Below, one piece after another: positions 21,940-32,923 of a DNA stretch of 64,000 nucleotides (position 1 is the stretch's first letter; the number at the start of each line of letters is the position of its first letter). Where the stretch lies: the NCBI GenBank assembly GCA_047495785.1, contig JBLDXI010000064.1, forward strand, positions 744,001-808,000, written 5' to 3'. The notes under the pieces are model-generated. The model saw nothing but the letters and a program-made list of their open reading frames with translations. It searched no databases and was not told the origin of the DNA. This stretch comes from Lepidodermella squamata. Its lineage: Eukaryota > Gastrotricha. Made by a program: the position numbers and the translations under genes.

Positions 21940-23019
21940 TTAACAAGACGACATTGCTCGAATTGCTCCTCGCGACCTCAGCAAATCGACCACATCGGTA
22001 TTGTTTTTGCTGCTGTTGCAGATCGCTAAATCAAGAGCTGTTTCACGATTATCAAAAAGTCTGATATCCTTATTTGCACCTCTATCTAGCAACAGTCGAA
22101 CTGTTTCGACATGCCCATTCGAAGCAGTCTTCATCAACGCCGTATAGCCTTTGTTATACCTGGCCTCGATGGCAGCGTTGCGATCAAGTAACAGTCGTAC
22201 AACGTCGACTTTCCCATTCTGAAACGCCAACATCAACGCCGTATCGCCATCGTTATTCTTGGCCTCGATGGCAGCGTTGCGATCCAGCAACAGTCTAACA
22301 ACGTCGACGTACCCATTCTCAGCCGCCATCAACAACGCTGTCCAGCCAATGTTAGACTTGGCCTCGATGGCAGCCCCGCGATCTAGCAACAGCCGAGCTA
22401 CTTGGACTCGCCCATTCCTCGCTGCTAAAATCAACGCCGTCCAGCCATTATAATTATTCTTGGCCTCGATTGCAGCGTTGCGATCCAACAACAGCCGAAC
22501 TACTTCGACGTGCCCATTCTCAGCCGCAATCATCAACGCCGTCTTGCCATTGATGAATTCCTTGGCAGCGTTGCGATCAAGCAACAGTCGTACAACGTCG
22601 ACTTTCCCATTCTCAGCCGCCAACAACAACGCCGTATCACCATAGTTATTCTTGGCCTCGGTGGCAGCGTTGCGATCTAGCAGTAGTCGAACTACTTCGA
22701 AATGCCCATTAATAGCCGCCCACATCAACACCGTCCAGCCAAAATAATCCTCCTTGGAATTGACATCAGCTCCTCGATCGACGAACAGCTGAGCAATTTG
22801 CATTCGCTGGTCGGACTGCATCGGCATGCACGCAACGCTGTGCAGCAGGCTGCAATTTATGGTAGTCCAAGGAGCGCAGTGAATCTCCCTTGGGTCGCGC
22901 CAGTTCGGGTCGAATTCGCCGCCAGTGGATTCGTCGATCTCCGCAACGAGTTGCCGCACCTGCGCCACGTCGGCAGTGTCATGTGTCACATTCCACAACT
23001 GCTCGTACACTTCGCGGAC
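21940..23019 (-). CDS. ankyrin-repeat protein 1 (last exon, about 359 codons)
   Basis: One long minus-strand exon. The open frame begins just after a splice acceptor (TTTAG, then GTCCGCGAAGTG); an in-frame TAG lies right at that acceptor, so an unseen upstream exon must supply the start. The N-terminal 85 residues (VYEQLWNVT... QVRQLVAEID) are followed by nine ankyrin units: QIAQLFVDRGADVN, then repeats of about 33 residues with TALMxAAxNGxVxVVRLLLDRNAAIEAK. The end is LLRSRGAIRAMSSC with a terminal Cys. Several units are nearly the same at DNA level (99-bp period), pointing to recent unit duplication or conversion. It is likely a protein-interaction scaffold; partner unknown. Paralogs lie at 36.8 and 55.2 kb. 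Confidence 0.8.
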   Translation of the reverse strand, partial: VREVYEQLWNVTHDTADVAQVRQLVAEIDESTGGEFDPNWRDPREIHCAPWTTINCSLLHSVACMPMQSDQRMQIAQLFVDRGADVNSKEDYFGWTVLMWAAINGHFEVVRLLLDRNAATEAKNNYGDTALLLAAENGKVDVVRLLLDRNAAKEFINGKTALMIAAENGHVEVVRLLLDRNAAIEAKNNYNGWTALILAARNGRVQVARLLLDRGAAIEAKSNIGWTALLMAAENGYVDVVRLLLDRNAAIEAKNNDGDTALMLAFQNGKVDVVRLLLDRNAAIEARYNKGYTALMKTASNGHVETVRLLLDRGANKDIRLFDNRETALDLAICNSSKNNTDVVDLLRSRGAIRAMSSC

Positions 23020-23823
23020 CTAAATTTAATAAAGACATTGGAAATTTAACTTGACGCAAGAGACTGAGCGCATAGAGTTTAGTACAAAAAAATACAAGGT
23101 TGTCAGTGTAAAACAGACGTGTAAAAGTATGCGCGTAAAAACATGTAAAAGCATGCAAAAATAACTCCAGCTTTTCCACGTGTAAAAACAATGAGACACC
23201 CATATTCAATCGATAATCGATAGAGAATTAAATGAATTTTTATCACTTTTATCAATTATTTAGGGTCTATCCTTTATTTTGGTTCTGCCCTTCTTCTGAA
23301 AACTGCCTAGATCAACAGTTAAAACCACCGAATAACCACTATAGCTCCACTTGTGACTACACGCGTGAAGTGTTTCTCCAAGTGGATTATGGTAGATTAA
23401 GGCGAGCGCGTGGGTGCGATAGGCGGTGGAACTGTCGCTGCAAAGGACACAGACCGCACACTGCTAGGCGGTTATCAACTGGCGCTGAGAGGTGGCGGAC
23501 TACCTATGGCACGCGTTACAAAGGGCGGCGGGCCGCAAGCAGAGACAAGTGGTGCTGAATAATGAAGTTTAAATTAAATAAAAAGAATACATCGAGTTTT
23601 TACACGTCTTCTGTAAAAAACTTTGAGCAATTTCCCATTATTACTGTAAAAACATTTAAAAACACTAGTTTTTCCAGAACTGTACATCTCTGAAAAAATA
23701 TCAAACAGGTTGCGCATATTATGATCAACCATTATAATCGAAATTTTCAACGCTTTCGGCTATAGGTCTTTCACCGGGCCCTTGATTGCTCATTTTCAGC
23801 TTAATACCGTTAATACGTAAATA
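23020..23823. other. 5' side of ankyrin gene 1
   Basis: It should contain the missing first exon, but I cannot identify one. Only about 30 bp next to the acceptor are shared with the matching flank of ankyrin gene 2 (AAAGACATT). A run of TGTAAAA-type words occurs at 23105-23190. The + strand frame at 23232-23558 shows no family similarity. Confidence 0.4.
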
Positions 23824-24386
23824 CCGTACTGCCCGAAAATAATGCCCGCCTCGAATAAATGTCAGAGGTTAGAGGTCGTTCGAAAGATACATGTCGTTAG
23901 CGACGCGCCGAAACAACCACTTTACTATTTGTAGATGTTATGAGGAAAGTACGTTCGAAATAAGAAAGAAATCGGTGCTCAAAAGGCCTAACGTACTTCA
24001 CCATTACGTTAGGCGACTGAAAGTACGATCGAATGAGTCATCTAAGTGGTTGTTTTGGCGCGTCATTAACGATGTCAGGCCCGAAATAAATGTCAGGTCA
24101 GTGGCGGGGACAATACTGAAGATCACTAATAAGGTAGTTTTAGCCATTCTGATTGGCTATAATTTCTACTCTTGGCACTTGGAAAGGTTAGGGACCAATT
24201 TTGTGGGCGGTACAAATACGTAGAATCTCAGGGAAAAGTATTCCATTTTGGTTATCTAAGCTATTATTCGTTGGTTCGGATAAATAAATGTCAGGCCCGA
24301 AATAAATGTCAGTCTCTTTTAAATGTCAGGGGTTCATCTACGTTTGAAAAAAATTAATGTCAGGATTTTTGTTCCGGGCAGTACGG
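23824..24386. mobile_element. TA-flanked 563-bp non-autonomous DNA element
   Basis: Ends are CCGTACTGCCCG and its reverse complement CGGGCAGTACGG, each bordered by TA (23822-23823 and 24387-24388). The interior repeats the word AAATGTCAG at least five times, mainly near the right end, and holds an imperfect inner inverted repeat (around 23893-23925 and 24040-24070, GGTTGTTT with GCGCG). No transposase is encoded. TA duplication fits the Tc1/mariner group, but that is inference. Confidence 0.65.
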
Positions 24387-24779
24387 TAATTTTGGACTAC
24401 GATGTATATTTTGTTATGAACATAGCACTAGCATAACTCTATTTTCGAAAATATATAATAGTGTCATGGATCTGCTTTTCCATCTGTGTTTGAGCTCTGA
24501 GCACGCTGACGGTCTGACTGATAATATACTCGATGTAATCTCCAATGATGATGCAATTATTGCAATTAATTATAGGTCGTCGCTAGCTGCACCCGCGCGC
24601 TGGGTGCATAGAATTTGCTTGCTACACCGCGCGCGCAGGCCGATTTCAATGTGCAAATCGAAAACAACATTAATAGGATTAAGATGGTCGCGAGTTGGGC
24701 GCTATACATCGAAACCCTTTTCATTTTGATTTAAACATCAATATTCACGTATTTTCTACAATCGCGTGCCTAAAATGGT

Positions 24780-25451
24780 GCTGGAAAAAAGACCTCAGCG
24801 ATATAAACAAAAGCGTTGAGGCAGCTATCGAAAAAGCCTTTGGCCCTGTCATGGGCCGGCTAGATCAGCTACTCTCCCGTATCGATTTCCTCGAGACGAA
24901 AATCGAAAAACAGAGCGAAGTAATTCGCTCGCAAGAAAAACGTCTGTATCAGCTCGAAATTCGGCTTAACGAGGCCGATGAACTCCGGCTTCGCAATACT
25001 GTGATTCTTCACAACGTCGAGCCAGTTGCTGACGAAACGGCCACTGCTTTGGCCCAGCAAGTTGAGACTTAAGTTCCTCGACCTGGCTGGTGCCGAATAC
25101 GAATGTTACCGTTTCTCGAAAAAGTCGCCGAAACTGGTTGAAGTTGTTGTCAAGGGCCAGAAAGCGGAACAGGTGGTTCGGAAAGTGCTGGCTGGTGGGT
25201 CGGCGAAAAAGTTCCAGACGGCTTTCAGGCGCAAGGTTAACAAGGCTCTCTCGGCCAAAATCCATGCTTTGGAGGCTCTACAAACCGGTGAAGGTAAACT
25301 GAAATTCAAAATTCGCCAAAATGGGTATCGCCTTGAAACCGATGATCACGGCTCGTTTCTGTACGACGGCAAAGCTGACCAATTCGTCTCGCTAGAAAGC
25401 GTGCAAGCAACTGGTAATGTGACGTTAACTCGTCGCACTCAACAGCTGTAG
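24780..25451 (+). pseudogene. LINE ORF1-like gene with frameshift
   Basis: The first frame (to 25072) has a heptad-rich coiled coil (LLSRIDFLETKIEKQ, then SQEKRLYQLEIRL) followed by RNTVILHNVEP, as in LINE ORF1 proteins where a coiled coil precedes an RNA-recognition domain. A frameshift near 25060 moves the rest to another frame (LVEVVVKGQKAEQVVRKVL to the stop at 25451), which resembles the end of an RRM-type ORF1 domain. ORF1 proteins bind the LINE RNA. It is directly followed by reverse-transcriptase fragments, so it is probably one decayed element. Confidence 0.55.
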
Positions 25452-25544
25452 GAACCTGCAGGTCTAACTCTGAACCCGTCTGACATTTGTGTACTATTAC
25501 GATTATTAGAGCGATCGATCAGAGGGGACGAATATAGCACGCTT

Positions 25545-26510
25545 ATAGGTATGACTGACGATGAGATTAGAACTCTCCTTGACATTTTCAATAAGGCATG
25601 TATAGAGCTCGGACTTAAAATTAATGGATGTGGCTATGTGAACACAGGAAAAGTGTATCGCCCAATGGCTATGCGTACACTAAGTGCGTGACACACAGCC
25701 AAATTTAAGCGCGCGCTGTGTTCAAGTAGCCAATCACGCACACACAATGTGTATGCATAGCCAATAGGTAATACACAATCCTGTGTTCACATAGCCATGT
25801 CCAAAATTAATGTTGCGAAAACCCAATACATGGTTGTAGGAGGCAAGGGAGATGAAGAACTATTTTTAGGTGATCAGAAACTCGAAAAAGTCGACTCTTT
25901 TAAATATTTAGGAAGCATAATTACTAATGACGGAAAAATGGATAAAGAACTGAACGCTCGAATCGCCAAGGCAGGGTGCTGCTTTGGGGCAATGAACAAA
26001 TTTATGTGCAACAGAAACCATATAAGTATAGAAACAAAAATGAAGGTTCTAAATTGTCTGATTATTCCTACCATCATGTATGCGAGTGAAACATGGAATC
26101 TAACAGCCGCACAAGAAAATAGCCTGAATTTAATTGAGATGTGATGGCTTCGAACAATTTTGGGCATAAAATTATTGGACTTCATACCTAACTACGACCT
26201 CAGATTGGTTTGCGGTGGAGTCATAGAGGTCGGAAGGTTGATAGAAAAACAAAGAATGAGATACTTAGGCCACATTATTCGAGAAGATGAATATAACGTT
26301 AGCAGCTTGACAAACGCAATGCTAAATTGGAATAACCCCGGAAAATGGAAAAAACCCAAAGGCGCACCTAAAACTACCTGGCGTCACGCAATTAATAGGA
26401 GTCTCAGAAAAACAGGATTGGTCAAACTACAATACAATAATATTTATGAAGGACCCCCGAAAGTGGGGAGACTGGCGAAAACAGCGGTCGTGATAAGGGT
26501 TCAAACTTAG
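25545..26510 (+). pseudogene. RTE-like LINE reverse transcriptase fragment, split by a MITE
   Basis: Before the MITE, the frame ends at IELGLKIN; after it, it resumes with INVAKTQYMVV, YLGSIITNDG and a TIMYASETW segment. A stop at 26142-26144 interrupts the frame, which continues as WLRTILGIK... RYLGHIIRE... WKKPKGAPKTTW, the arginine/proline-rich end found in RTE-like LINEs. The catalytic core is absent, so it is a 5'-truncated relic. Confidence 0.7.
25627..25802. mobile_element. 176-bp MITE with 10-bp target duplication
   Basis: Perfect 19-bp inverted ends: TGGCTATGTGAACACAGGA at 25631-25649 and its reverse complement at 25779-25797. The host word AAAATTAATG is duplicated at 25617-25626 and 25803-25812. 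Removing the element and one copy of the word restores the reverse-transcriptase frame. A duplication of 8-10 bp fits hAT or MULE families; I cannot decide which. Confidence 0.85.
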
Positions 26511-26944
26511 GAAGTAGCTGATTGGGAACTGACACAAATAGCAGCGCGAGATCGCAACGAATGGCAAATGCTAACTTTAACAATAGCGAATTTCGAATTT
26601 CATGCGAAAAGCAGGCTCTTCACGAATGTGACCGATGGCGGCACCCCGTGATCGCTGATCGTCACCCTCCCCTAAACCTTTGCGGTAAAACGGTTCCTCT
26701 TGTTGTGCGAATATTATCATCACAAGCCACCAGCGGAGGAGGAAAAATAAAACTTTTCATTGTTTCATTATTTCATTGTAAATCTGCCGCCCAAAAATGT
26801 ACAAGTTCGCCCCATTTGTGTCGCCCAAAAAAATAAAGCTGCACTCATTGTGTAATCGAAGCACAAATCCACCTTAATCCGCCCCTTAAAGCGAAAGGCC
26901 GCGCCTGCATGACAATCAGCCGCCCTAAAATATATAAATCCGCC
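26511..26944. other. AT-rich spacer between LINE pieces
   Basis: No gene. The end (about 26780-26940) contains repeated CCGCCC/CGCCC words separated by AT-rich sequence, possibly a decayed repeat element. Confidence 0.3.
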
Positions 26945-27673
26945 CTGTTTGAATAAATGTTTGAGGCTTGCCAGAGTCTAGGGCTCAAAATAAATGTACC
27001 AAAAACCAAATTCATGGTTATTAACAAAGGAGATGAAATTGTTGAGCCTTTTATTATTTACAACGAACGACTGGAAGAAGTTAGTAGCTTCACATATTTA
27101 GGTAGTATAATTACCTCAGATGGAGCTTCAAAAAACGACATCAGGGCCAGAATAGAGAAAAGCTGCAAAGCTTTCGGTGCCTTGAAAAAATATATTTTTG
27201 GAAATAAATCTATTCCTATTAGCGTAAAAATGAAGTGTCTTCGAGGTACAGTAGAACCGGTTGCGAAATTTGAGGGTGAAAATTGGACGATGACCAGTGA
27301 GGATGAACGGCGACTGAACGTTTGTCAGATGCGATGCCTACGTAGCATTTGCGGTGTCACTCTGAGAGACAGAGTTAGGAATGATTATATTAGAGAGAAA
27401 TGTGAAACTCAAAAATTATCTTCGATAGTAGCAAGACATCAACTTAGGTGGTACGGCCATGTTGCTCGCATGGACCCCGAACGGCTAACCCACCGAGTAC
27501 GGTATTGGAACGTGCCGGAGGGTTGGAAACGGCCTAGAGGCAGACCTAAGCTAAGGTGGCTCGACTGTATTAAGAAAAATTTGGGGCGGGTGGGAATTCA
27601 AAATTTAGAGGATGCAGATGATCTAGCGAAGGACAGAAATGAGTGGAGGCTGAAAATTCTTAGTCTGGGGTGA
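26945..27673 (+). pseudogene. RTE-like LINE 3' fragment
   Basis: The open frame of about 240 codons starts mid-protein: SLGLKINVPKTKFMVI, YLGSIITSDG, ICGVTLRDRVRN, LRWYGHVARMDPERL and RGRPKLRWLDCIKK. These match the C-terminal half of the minus-strand LINE at 57.1 kb almost motif by motif, so both belong to one family. The YADD core is missing. Its 3' end stops just beyond the last exon of the neighbouring protease gene, and it may have replaced the end of that gene. Confidence 0.75.
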
Positions 27674-27763
27674 TGAATATGATTCTTCTCGAGGGTTTTT
27701 TTGCATATTTTGTATTACTGATGAAAAATGATTTCGGGTTGACTAGGATGAAAAATGAGTCAC

Positions 27764-29994
27764 CTTTTGCTTCACAGCTACCAGTCGCAGACCAGCTGCC
27801 GTTTGCCTGGCATTGAATTGTACCCTGGCCAACGAGTTTGAAGCCCGGATTGCACACCAATGTCATCGTGGATAAGTACGCTGTGGATCTGTTGGAGCTA
27901 GCCAAATAGCCGTTACTCAGTACAGGAGCGGGGCCGCAGTCTACATCACACTTATGGAGAATCAGTTAAGAAAAGTTGTTATTACTTACTTAATAGATTA
28001 CACCTGCCATTTATCACCGGTCGAAATGGAGGTACGCACAGGGCGATCGAAACAGAAGACGAATAGTTGTACCCAGGGTTGCATTTCACGCTAACAGCCC
28101 CTCCTCTTTCCACTGCAGCTCCAGGCCTCAGAACTGCGCCAGTATCTTCCGAAGTTTCCGGGTCCACTCGGGTCACAAATCCCGCCGATATGCTTGGTAC
28201 AGGGCAAGACTGCTCGGGTGTGCTCGTCTGGCTGCGAACATCTGCGTTGTCGGAAATCCGATCGAGAACTTTGCAGACTCTGCTGTAGATGCCAGGAATA
28301 TATCCGGTGCAAAACGCATCGCCATTCGAAATTATGCCAAGCAGGTAAATCTGTCTCGATTGCAAACACATGAGAGGGCCGCCAGAATCTCCGAAGCAAA
28401 CGTCGCTGATGCCCTCGGCGGCTAAACACATCTTCGAGTCGGTGATGGTGACAGATTCCGAGCGTATGCGGGAATACTCCATCGAGCAATTTCGGTACGA
28501 TCGAACTCGAAGATCCAGCTTCCTCGGAGTCTCAGATATTATAGCTGAAATATCAGAAAGCATTTTGGCTATGTAACAACACCGGAATTTTCTATATACA
28601 GCATTCATTCGAAAAGGGCTGCATAAACGTCACACCTGCGATTAATCGACGCGAAAGTGTAACTTCGGCATGATTATAAACTAGCAAGAAAGACCATATG
28701 TGAATAATCCGTTTCCAAATCCGATCTCTTTTCTACCTTAGCTTGATCTAAATTTGATATGGGATAAATTTGTACGGGTTCGACCTTACGTAGACAGAAG
28801 GGTAGAGTTAGGACCCAGTCATGCGCATTGTCCATGGATCTTGTCTATCAGATCGATACTAGGTCATAAAAACTGCAATTTTGAACGAATACATAGTCTG
28901 CCTTTTTGATCTAATGCTCTAGGACTACCGGTTACCAGCTGGGCCATGTGGGCCTCAGAAAAATCTCTTCGGACCTGCCTAAGTTTCCCTTCCCTCAAAA
29001 CATCTTTCCGAGCTGGCCGGAATGATTCTTCAAAACCAATCTACACGATACAGCATACCAGTTCAGATTTCTTCATAAGTCTCTAAATTTTACACGTTTT
29101 CATGCACTAGGAAATTTGGGAGACTATTAAAAAATAAATAATATCTAAAAAGATAATTAATACAAAAATAAATAATAATAAATAATCTCTCTCTCTCTCT
29201 CTCCCTCTCTCTCAGCTCTTTCTTAAAAATAAATTACTGTGTACATTAGAACGTCATTTATGGTTGTTCTTTGTACACTATAAACTAAAGTACAGAGGAA
29301 TTTGAGCATACTGCTTTTAAAGTAACCCCAGCCAACTGCAACCGCTGAATCGCATCCGTCAATTGAATTCGCGGTGACAGAGTTGGCTCGGCACATGGTA
29401 GCCGCGTCAGGCAAACAAATCGGTTTGACTTGCTGCGAGAATCTGGGAACTGGGGTCGTCAGTCGCAGCAGAGCAAAATCAAAGTCGTGGAAATTCTGAC
29501 TGCCGTTGTAAAGTGGATGCACCAAAGTGGATGCCACGAGAGATTCGTAAGAGCCAGCCTCAAAACGAACATTGACGTTATGGCGACCAATCAGCGCTTT
29601 GATACTGTAAAAATGAAAAATATTACATCGAACAGGTAGTAAATGAACACTTCCACGAACAAAGTCGGAGTCTTGCCAGCATTCCAAACGCAATGAGCAG
29701 CTGTAATCAGCCATTGCTTCGAGATGAGAGAAGCTCCACAGTAAGACGCTGAAGTTTCGCCACTTTGGTAAATTTCAAGAAAAACCTAGAACAAGCATCC
29801 TGCTTGTTTAGCATTAATATTAAATGGAAGCGAACCAGCCACGGAAACTCGTGCTCTCCTGCTGGTTGACTGCCTGTTGATTTCGCCATTTGTGAAGGGT
29901 TCATGACACCGCATCCGATCGCATTATCTTGAGCAACGACTAATCCAGATACCAGGACAAGAAAGCCGATTATCAAAGCTGTTAGGTAACGCAT
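27764..29994 (-). CDS. secreted trypsin-like protease with sushi domains (SP1)
   Basis: Five exons on the minus strand: 29994-29836, 29785-29661, 29604-29312, 28544-27990 and 27940-27764. A signal peptide (about residues 1-21) is followed by a short Cys-containing lead. Catalytic residues: His in TAAHC, Asp in FDFALLRL, Ser in GDSGGPL. The residue six before the Ser is Asp, and SNG and PGIY follow, which fits trypsin-like cleavage after Arg/Lys. The usual IVGG activation start is absent: the lead reads STGSQPAGEHEFPWLV. Two sushi (CCP) units follow, the second ending SCEAK. A third unit, present in the paralog at 43 kb, is missing; a LINE fragment lies just beyond. The 768-nt third intron holds a (CT)n run. 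Likely extracellular; the C-terminus is uncertain. Confidence 0.75.
29186..29214. repeat. (CT)n microsatellite in SP1 intron 3
   Basis: About 14 CT units with one interruption (CCC). It lies inside the long intron between the Asp- and Ser-bearing exons of SP1. Confidence 0.9.
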
Positions 29995-30279
29995 TTTGGA
30001 AACTTTACAAAAAAGCTATGATAAAGCTACAAACAAAGGCTTGATAAATTTTTCTCCATATACGCGTAAACGTGCAGCCTAAGTATTTTGCATATATTAA
30101 GCTTTTATTCGTGTCTTTTTGAATAGTGATATATTACCATCACTATATTACTATTCGTGTTTTTTCTTAGTTTATAATATTGACGGAATACGCAATAGTC
30201 AAAGACCATGTTGGCAATACTCAAACTAGATTATCGTTGAAGATCTCGGAATAGATTGAAAACATCCAGTTAATGTTTG
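29995..30279. other. 5' flank of SP1
   Basis: AT-rich. It should contain the SP1 promoter. I see no further gene. Confidence 0.35.
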
Positions 30280-30500
30280 CGCTGCAGCTTGGCTATTCTG
30301 AGGTCGGGCCTCGATCGCTTCGCAACCGGCGACTTCAACCAGTACAGCAAAGCGTGTGTTATGATTGTAATAACCGCATCGGTCATAGTTCGCATGCTGA
30401 AACCCGGACTCGTCGATAGCGTCGGCTATGCTTAAATGTATCATTCATCACAGATCGCTTCGCTAATTAGATCCCAGTGAACCCTACACTAGAATTTACT
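30280..30500 (+). pseudogene. G-type receptor exon 3 fragment with 3' flank
   Basis: The sequence matches the TM6-TM7 end of exon 3 (LQLGYSEVGPRS, then after a frameshift ITASVIVRMLKPG-like) and continues into a 3' flank resembling that after 7TM-G (ACTAGAATTTACTA). Frameshifted and isolated, it is debris from the receptor array carried about 9 kb beyond its edge. Confidence 0.7.
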
Positions 30501-31424
30501 AGAGATAGAACGGTATATATATATCCATATTGGCATTGTGGCCAAGGCTCGAAATCGTAGAGCGGAGTTTCTCTCATCTCGAAGCAATGGCTGATAACAG
30601 CTGCGCATTGCGTTTGGAATGCTGGAGAGACTCCGACTTTGTGCATGGAAGTGTTCATTTACCTCTTTGATGGTATATTTTTCATTGGCATAGTATCAAA
30701 GCGCTGATAGGTCGCCATACTCCCATTTTGCCTGAAAGTGGATAACTGATGTAGCCATCGCGAGATGTAATTTTCTCAATTTTGTGTGTAACTTGATTGC
30801 CGTTTTTAACTTGAGAAGTCCACACTGAAGAATAGCCTAGAAAAGCCCAGAAAACTCCTAGAAAAAAAGAAGCCTAGAAAAATTGATACTCAGATATTTC
30901 TTTCCGCAGGGATCCCAGAATGTAGTGAGATCTCGGCAACCTTGATGAAGTGGAAGGGCACTAGCGCAGTCGATTTTTGAAAAGAAGCGCATACCGAAGA
31001 ACGTTTAGGTGAGTTCTTCCCATTACTGTGGGTGACACAGTTTTGGAAGCAATATCTTATTGAGGGCGGGCCGGTAATCAATCGTTAGACGTGTTGCATC
31101 CGGGTCAGTTTCAGAGTGCTTACGGACGAGTACCGCGTTTGACTGTTTGCTATCGTTGCGTTTGAGAGCTTGATCAGATCTAGATCCAGCAGATTATCAA
31201 TATGTATTCCAAGTTGCCTGGTTTTCTCCGGCCCCATGAAGGCGAGCCGTTTGTCTCGAGAAGAATTTGAGTGGCAATTTGAGCCTTAGCCTTCAAATAA
31301 AAAGCCTTAGTTTTCTCTTTCGGGCGTGTTCTTGCTAAATCGACATCTCTTTATACATGAGCTGAATCATGAGCTGAATCGAGCCTTCTGCACTTTCCCC
31401 GCCCGCCCAGGTCATATTACCTTG
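30501..31424. other. unassigned spacer with protease-like debris
   Basis: Around 30560-30650 the minus-to-plus sequence (CGAAGCAATGGCTGAT, GCATTGCGTTTGGAATGCTGG) resembles SP1 exon 2 in reverse orientation, so a small protease-gene fragment is likely on the + strand. The rest is unrecognised. Confidence 0.45.
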
Positions 31425-31905
31425 ATGAACGCACGCAAACTTCCGGCTGTTTGGCAAACTAAATTTTCTCACATCTGTCTCGGCGATTGCAGTTGCAAGA
31501 AATTCAAAGTCTGAGCAAATGCCGTACAACAATTCAGCGATGGCTAATGGCTAGTGGAATGCCAGGCGGCGGCTGCGTGGAGGCGTACATCGAAGACGGG
31601 GGCTTCGCCACGGTTAGGCAGTACTCCACGATTTGAGCGCCAAATCGGTCGCAGATCGGTTAAACTATATAGTGGCTTGTTCCGAAATTTGGTGTATTGG
31701 AACTGCGATCTCCCCGTTCCATAGTTTAGTAAACCTGATCATCAGCTACTTTTGTCTCGCTGTTCTCTGTTCTCTCTGTGCTCTCTGCAGCTGGCGTCAG
31801 CCCACGGTACGCCACTGCAAATTCAGGCAGATACGCGTGTGCCGCCCTCGAGATGGTTGTCTCTTCGATTTTCAAGTCATTGAATCATTCCCGATGATTA
31901 TAGCA
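31425..31905 (+). pseudogene. E-type receptor relic (promoter, exon 1, exon 3 scraps)
   Basis: Similarity to 7TM-E starts upstream of its start codon and covers the N-terminus (MPYNNSA, then GGCVEAYIED-like across frames), DLSAKSVADRL, and part of TM3 (IGTAISPFHSLVNLIISY). TM1-TM2 are deleted. A separate scrap at about 31795-31885 (ACAALEMVVSSIFKSL-like) is TM7. Stops and frameshifts are frequent. Confidence 0.7.
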
Positions 31906-32321
31906 TTTTTAACCAGAGACCTGATATCCTTGACTAGAATCGAAGAGAACCCGGGCAGCAAGGAAAAAGTTACATATTACACGTTTGCCTACAAGAACCG
32001 CCAGATATTTTAAGTAAGCATCGAGAAACGCCAAGCCAATGGTCGTTGCCGACGCTGTGACTACATAGTTAAGATGAACGGCAATTTTCTATTTGTTATC
32101 GAATCTATTTTCGCTTATCGTAGCCTGCTATTTTTCGGAGGCCGAACATATGCCACTATTGTCGGCCACCACAATGCCTTGATAACGTCCAACGTCTCGG
32201 CTCAATATTCCGTTTTTCGTTTTTGAGGCTGCTAAATTTCCGACGATTGAGAAGGGCGTAGTTGTTTGGACTAACAAAAAGTATAGAGCGCAATTCACTT
32301 TTGTGATTTTCTTTGTGGACC

Positions 32322-32402
32322 CAGTGAGTCCACAATTTTCTGATTGGCCGGGTGGTTTGAAGTCTGTGATTGGTTGGTTCAAAAATAAGCACACGACAGG
32401 CA
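32322..32402 (+). repeat. left inverted arm flanking the tRNA cluster
   Basis: The segment around CCACAATTTTCTGATTGG and GGTTTGAAGTCTGTGATTGG is matched in reverse complement at 33825-33905. The similarity continues inward, less strictly, to the pseudo-tRNA copies at both edges, so the arms may be about 230 bp. Confidence 0.75.
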
Positions 32403-32489
32403 TCACCTTTTAAATTTTTTTCTGTGATAGAAATTTCCAAGCTGGGAATATAAGTTGTGTGAATTCCATGGTTCACACTGTGTCCATTG

Positions 32490-32567
32490 GTTATTGCGCA
32501 TCGGGCGAAGCGTCTGATTAAGGATCAGAAGATTCCTGGTACGCCTCTTGGCAGCTTCTAAATTTTT
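32490..32567 (+). pseudogene. Arg-type tRNA relic with AAG anticodon, left copy
   Basis: The anticodon arm TCTGATTAAGGATCAGA and following AGATTCCTGGT match eukaryotic tRNA-Arg bodies, but loop position 34-36 reads AAG (Leu). Acceptor and D-arm do not pair well. Its partner in opposite orientation is at 33676-33747. Confidence 0.6.
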
Positions 32568-32632
32568 TCAATCCATACCAGTAATAAGGAAATACGAAAT
32601 TTAGCGGAAATTGACAACTCATCTGCCATAAA

Positions 32633-32705
32633 GCCGAGATAGCTCAGTTGAGAGAGCGTTAGACTGAAGATCTAAAGGTCCCTGGTTCGATCCCGGGACT
32701 CGGCG
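32633..32705 (+). tRNA. tRNA-Phe (GAA)
   Basis: A 73-nt cloverleaf: acceptor GCCGAGA with TCTCGGC-type partner (one mismatch region), D-arm AGCTCAGTTGAGAGAGC, anticodon loop CTGAAGA giving GAA, T-arm CCTGGTTCGATCCCGGG. Internal promoter boxes A and B are present. No intron. Confidence 0.9.
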
Positions 32706-32776
32706 TATTACGTTTTGCGTCATCTCCGGCCTATACTGATTGGTATACCTGCAGCCCACGATGACTTTACAACGCA

Positions 32777-32848
32777 GGCCCTTTAGTCTAGGGGTATGAT
32801 TTCGCTTCGGGTGGGAGAGGTCTCGGGTTCAATTCCCGAATGGTCCCA
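32777..32848 (+). tRNA. tRNA-Pro (CGG)
   Basis: The loop TTCGGGT in TTCGCTTCGGGTGGGAG gives anticodon CGG. The D-arm TAGTCTAGGGGTATGAT and T-arm CTCGGGTTCAATTCCCGA are typical of Pro. The acceptor pairs with about two mismatches (GGCCCTT against ATGGTCC), so function is likely but not certain. Confidence 0.75.
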
Positions 32849-32923
32849 CTTTTTTTTCTTCATTTTGAATTCCAACAAGCCATTGGAAATTCATCGCATA
32901 ATCTAAGTATTTATCTTCACATC

